Shown piece by piece: positions 15,736 through 18,166 of a stretch of 18,166 nucleotides of DNA; positions within the stretch are counted from its first letter, which is position 1; every line of letters starts with the position of its first letter. The stretch is from NCBI GenBank assembly GCA_002712125.1, contig PASL01000011.1, positions 30,634 to 48,799 on the forward strand. The letters run 5' to 3'. Both the position numbers and the translations under genes were made by a program. The notes below the pieces were generated by a model. The model worked only from the letters and a program-made list of their open reading frames with translations. It had not been told where the DNA came from and made no database searches. The DNA is from Chloroflexota bacterium (lineage in GTDB: Bacteria; Chloroflexota; Dehalococcoidia; Lucifugimonadales; Lucifugimonadaceae).

Positions 15736-16131
15736 TTATCGTTTAGTATACTGAGGAGCTTTTCTAGCTCTCTTAAGTCCATACTTTTTGCTTTCTTTCA
15801 TTCGTGAATCACGAGTTACTAATCCAGCATCTTTAAGTGGTTTTTTAAGAGATTCATCCATAACAATTAATGCCCTTGTTAGACCATGAGAGAATGCGCC
15901 TGCTTGACCAGCATTACCACCACCATGTGTCTTGGCTACTATTGTAACCTTGTCTAATAACTTAGTAATTTTCAGTGGTAGTGTAGCAATTTTTTTCCAA
16001 GAATCAACAGTAAAAAAATCATTCATAGGTTTATCATTTATCGTTGACTCTCCAGGAGTATTATAAACTCTTACCCTAGCAACAGAAGTTTTCCTTCTAC
16101 CAGTACCATAAAAATATTTTTGATCTTTCAA
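15736..16131 (-). CDS. rpsI: 30S ribosomal protein S9
   Basis: S9 (uS9) is a small-subunit protein whose C-terminal tail reaches the decoding region near the P site. The 131 residues are the usual length. It has the family start YFYGTGRRKTSVARVRV (6-22), the Gly-rich centre HGGGNAGQAGAFSHGLTRAL, and the basic end DSRMKESKKYGLKRARKAPQ followed by YTKR, where Lys-Arg is the conserved final pair. The start is TTG at 16131-16129; GGAGA on the minus strand lies about 6 bases upstream. It is the last gene of the alpha-operon-type cluster, 30 bases after rplM, and converges on the DppC-like permease gene with a three-base gap. Confidence 0.97.
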   Translation of the reverse strand: MKDQKYFYGTGRRKTSVARVRVYNTPGESTINDKPMNDFFTVDSWKKIATLPLKITKLLDKVTIVAKTHGGGNAGQAGAFSHGLTRALIVMDESLKKPLKDAGLVTRDSRMKESKKYGLKRARKAPQYTKR

Positions 16132-16161
16132 TGAATTCTCTCCGTAAAATTATTATTAAAT

Positions 16162-16806
16162 TTAATCTTCTTTAACTTTAGTTGTAGTTGCCTTAGCTTT
16201 CGTTGTCTTTGCCTTGGCTGTAGTTGCCTTAGCTTTCGTTGTCTTTGCCTTGGCTGTAGTTGCCTTAGCGCTAACTTTATTTTCTTCAGAAGTCGCACTG
16301 GATGGTGTATCATTTTTCTTTTTTGAAGATTTATTTGATTTTAATCCAGAGGATAAAGATTCTTTTTTACTATTCAGTCTGTTTTCAGTCCCTAATAATT
16401 GTGCAGAATGAGGATGATTAGAGTCATCATATATTTTTAGGCGCTTAAGCATCTTGCTTGACAATTTATTTTTCGGTAGCATTCCCTTTACTGCCAACTG
16501 AATAACCTTACTAGATGGCATACGGTTATAAGGAATTTTTTTTATATTACCAGGGTATTGGCTATGTCGGGTATATAATTTTTGCTCTGATTTCATACCA
16601 GTCACCTTTATACCTGATGCATTAATTACAACTACATAATCACCTGTTAGCATATGAGGAACATAATTTGGTTTATGTTTACCCATAAGCATAGTTGCGA
16701 TGTTTGATGCAAGAATTCCTAGAGTTTGACCGTTGGCATCCACTACCTTCCAGTCATTGACTATTTCTTTTGCACTTGGATTATATTGTTCTATTTTATT
16801 TGACAT
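16162..16806 (-). CDS. rplM: 50S ribosomal protein L13 with long basic C-terminal extension
   Basis: L13 (uL13) is an early-assembly large-subunit protein. The core, residues about 18-137, is standard: WKVVDANGQTLGILASNIA, LMGKHKPNYVPHMLTGDYV, NASGIKVTGMKSEQKLYTR, AVKGMLPKNKLSSKMLKRL and the final HPHSAQ near 131-136. L13 is usually about 140-150 residues, but this one has 214. The extra 70-odd residues are a Ser/Lys-rich linker (about 140-180) and a Lys/Ala/Thr tail made of 12-residue repeats such as AKATTAKAKTTK. The tail is encoded by 36-base tandem repeats in the same frame, with no frameshift, so it is likely translated. Upstream is truA (20-base gap) and downstream rpsI. There is no clear Shine-Dalgarno site before ATG 16806. 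Confidence 0.96.
   Translation of the reverse strand: MSNKIEQYNPSAKEIVNDWKVVDANGQTLGILASNIATMLMGKHKPNYVPHMLTGDYVVVINASGIKVTGMKSEQKLYTRHSQYPGNIKKIPYNRMPSSKVIQLAVKGMLPKNKLSSKMLKRLKIYDDSNHPHSAQLLGTENRLNSKKESLSSGLKSNKSSKKKNDTPSSATSEENKVSAKATTAKAKTTKAKATTAKAKTTKAKATTTKVKED
16184..16269 (-). repeat. 36-base tandem repeat in the rplM 3' end
   Basis: Two identical consecutive 36-base units lie at 16184-16219 and 16220-16255, followed by a 14-base partial third unit to 16269. Each unit encodes 12 residues of the Lys/Ala/Thr tail of L13. Identity at the DNA level implies recent duplication by slippage or unequal recombination, and the repeat number may vary between strains. Confidence 0.9.
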
Positions 16807-16826
16807 AGATTACTATTTTAACTAAA

Positions 16827-17618
16827 TTAGTGCAAGTTTGAAACTGTTTTTTCACCAGGTAATCCACATTCTAATGCATACTTATATGAAATATTGGATA
16901 AAGTTAAGCCTTTAGGAGATATCACAAAGGACGCTTTTCCTCTTTTTGGGCTTAGTAATTGATCATCAAATACTTCAAAATTATCAATACCCACAGAAAT
17001 TCTATACATTGAACCAACAATTCTTCTTATTTGTTGATGTAGAAATGAGTTTGCAGTTATGGAAAAAATTATAACATTTTCATCAGAAATAACTGATGTA
17101 CTAAATATCTCTCTTTTGGTAGAAGAATTCTTCGGAACTTTAGAACTAATGAATGATGCAAAATCATGCTTACCTACTAATTTACTAGATAATAATTTCA
17201 TAATATTTATATCAATTTTCTTTTTAACTTTAGTGACATATTGCCTATAAAGCACAGATAAATCCTTACTGTCGCTTAATTTATAAGTATAGGTTCTAGA
17301 TATAGCATCACCTCTAGGATCAAAGTTATTATTTTTTACTTGATGAATACAAATTATTTCAACATCGTCACTTAGATAAAAATTTATCGCATTAATCATA
17401 TTTTGTGTCGTCATAGATGTATTAACATTAAAAGTACCCACTTGAAAATAAGCATGAACTCCTGAATCAGTCCTACTTGACAATTTGACTCTTATTTTTG
17501 AGGAAAAAACTTTTGAAATAGAATATTCAAGATCTCCCTGTACGGTTCTCACATTATTTTGTAATTGGGAGCCACAAAAAAGGGTACCATCGTACTGCAA
17601 ACGAAAACTATATTGCAT
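16827..17618 (-). CDS. truA: tRNA pseudouridine(38-40) synthase
   Basis: TruA isomerises uridines 38-40 in the anticodon arm of many tRNAs. The 263-residue length is normal. The catalytic Asp is Asp51 in the motif RTDSGVHA (49-56). Also typical are the N-terminal YSFRLQYDGTLFCGSQ with NNVRTVQGDLE, the DPRGDAISRTYTYKL segment, and the late FLHQQIRRIVGSMYRISVG. The ATG at 17618 is 10 bases after the rplQ stop, so it is co-transcribed with the alpha-operon genes, an arrangement found in many bacteria. No canonical Shine-Dalgarno site is obvious; the short gap suggests coupling to rplQ. Confidence 0.97.
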   Translation of the reverse strand: MQYSFRLQYDGTLFCGSQLQNNVRTVQGDLEYSISKVFSSKIRVKLSSRTDSGVHAYFQVGTFNVNTSMTTQNMINAINFYLSDDVEIICIHQVKNNNFDPRGDAISRTYTYKLSDSKDLSVLYRQYVTKVKKKIDINIMKLLSSKLVGKHDFASFISSKVPKNSSTKREIFSTSVISDENVIIFSITANSFLHQQIRRIVGSMYRISVGIDNFEVFDDQLLSPKRGKASFVISPKGLTLSNISYKYALECGLPGEKTVSNLH

Positions 17619-17628
17619 ATAACTAACT

Positions 17629-17982
17629 TTAAGATACTAGCTCTATTATTGCCATTTCTGCTGCATCACCAGCACGTGTTCCTAATCTACTGATTCTTGT
17701 ATATCCACCAGGTCTATCTTTATATTTAGGACCAATTTCATCAAAAACTTTTTTGACAACTTTAGGGTCAGTTATAAATGATGCAGCTAAACGCCTATCA
17801 TTTAATGTTCCTTTTTTGCCATATGTAACCATTTTTTCAGCAATCGGTCTAATTTCTTTTGCTTTATCAATAGTGGTTTTAATATGACCATTTCTTAGAA
17901 AATCAGTTACAAGATTTCTAAAAAGCGCTTTTCTCTGACCTGATGGTCTGCCAAATTGCCTACCAGTAACTTTATGCCTCAA
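17629..17982 (-). CDS. rplQ: 50S ribosomal protein L17
   Basis: L17 (bL17) binds 23S rRNA near the exit-tunnel region. I start it at TTG 17982-17980, which gives a 117-residue protein beginning MRHKVTGRQFGRPSGQRKAL, matching the usual L17 opening (MRHRKAGRKLGR-type). GGGGAGA on the minus strand (17995-17989) is 6 bases before this TTG. An open frame continues upstream to ATGs at 17997, 18003 and 18045, but those would add residues foreign to the family, lack ribosome sites and overlap rpoA more. With the TTG start the gene overlaps the rpoA end by 11 bases. The C-terminal part (GGYTRISRLGTRAGDAAEMA) is typical. Confidence 0.95.
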   Translation of the reverse strand: MRHKVTGRQFGRPSGQRKALFRNLVTDFLRNGHIKTTIDKAKEIRPIAEKMVTYGKKGTLNDRRLAASFITDPKVVKKVFDEIGPKYKDRPGGYTRISRLGTRAGDAAEMAIIELVS

Positions 17983-18166
17983 CTGAATTCTCCCCATTTT
18001 CATTAGGCAGATAATTATATTCTGCCAATTTATCATATAATTCATCTAGTGATTTTTGGCCAAAATTTCTAATTTTCAAAACATCTCCTTTTGGCATCAT
18101 CAACACTTCACCAACACGATTTATATTTGCTCTTTTTAGACAGTTAAGCGTTCTTGCTGATAAATC
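17972..18166 (-). CDS. rpoA: RNA polymerase alpha subunit, C-terminal 64 residues
   Basis: The 5' part of the gene lies outside the window; the last 64 codons and the TAA (17974-17972) are visible. They encode most of the alpha C-terminal domain, which contacts UP-element DNA and activators: LSARTLNCLKRANINRVGE, then LMMPKGDVLKIRNFGQKSLD and a short tail ending ENGENSVEA. LSARTLNCLKRA and KIRNFGQKSLDE match the canonical helix-hairpin-helix region. The gene leads into rplQ with an 11-base overlap, the classic alpha-operon order. Confidence 0.96.
   Translation of the reverse strand, partial: DLSARTLNCLKRANINRVGEVLMMPKGDVLKIRNFGQKSLDELYDKLAEYNYLPNENGENSVEA

Noticed and set aside
15750..15772. 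Hairpin after the DppC-like gene as its terminator
   Set aside because: The stem has a bulge, no T run follows it, and it lies inside rpsI coding sequence.
16184..16269. Possible CRISPR-like repeats
   Set aside because: The 36-base units are directly adjacent without spacers, and they encode an in-frame protein repeat in rplM.
16128..16313. Open frame in another minus-strand frame, rich in Gln/Arg/Leu repeats
   Set aside because: It is an out-of-frame reading of the 36-base repeats in rplM; the L13 frame is continuous and better supported.
17998..18045. Upstream ATG starts (18045, 18003) for rplQ
   Set aside because: The added residues do not match L17, have no ribosome site, and come from the rpoA 3' end read in another frame.
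1..18166. A new defence, mobile or biosynthetic system
   Set aside because: Every substantial frame is accounted for by housekeeping or transport genes; no transposase, integrase, nuclease, toxin-antitoxin or biosynthetic cluster was seen on either strand.

Overview
The window is a gene-dense, strongly AT-rich bacterial chromosome segment made mostly of housekeeping genes. No stretch over 300 bases lacks a gene; the longest gaps are 2761-3012 (a divergent promoter region) and 939-1134 (the rho leader). The gene content (Rho, CTP synthase, GatCA, RF2, the alpha ribosomal operon) is plainly bacterial. Short spacers, overlapping stops and starts, frequent TTG starts and low GC suggest a small, streamlined genome of a free-living, possibly marine, bacterium. 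The style of the peptide-binding lipoprotein and the rpoA-rplQ-truA-rplM-rpsI order would fit a low-GC Chloroflexota/SAR202-type lineage. That placement is an inference of low confidence, because there is no rRNA gene here.

Layout, left to right. (1) Minus strand, 2760 to 1: pyrG, then rho (cut by the window edge), with a likely rho promoter just after the pyrG stop. (2) Plus strand, 3013-5773: gatC, gatA, a small lipoprotein of unknown function and a gamma-carbonic-anhydrase-like protein, tightly packed. (3) Minus strand, 7692 to 5774: a 64-residue Cys-rich protein, then argS; the argS stop abuts the stop of the carbonic-anhydrase-like gene. (4) Plus strand, 7789-10839: an amidase-signature enzyme, a SPOUT RNA methyltransferase and an MFS transporter, all overlapping. 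(5) Minus strand tRNA-Pro(GGG) at 10842-10918, ending two bases from the MFS stop. (6) Plus strand, 11022-15732: prfB with a programmed +1 frameshift, then a peptide-type ABC transporter made of a binding lipoprotein and two permeases, with no ATPase gene in the window. (7) Minus strand, 18166 to 15736: the end of rpoA, then rplQ, truA, rplM and rpsI, the tail of the alpha-operon/ribosomal cluster.

Functionally, most genes serve transcription and translation: Rho, RNA polymerase alpha, L17, L13, S9, TruA, ArgRS, GatCA (transamidation of Glu-tRNAGln/Asp-tRNAAsn), RF2 and tRNA-Pro. CTP supply, peptide uptake and a small transport/amidase cluster are interleaved. I found no CRISPR array, insertion sequence, phage gene, toxin-antitoxin pair or defence island. 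I see no convincing previously undescribed system. The most unusual items are a repeat-built basic tail on L13, a Cys-rich mini-protein, an apparent CTG start for rho, a tRNA terminator that would use the tRNA's own CCA end, and convergent genes with 0-3 bases between their ends.
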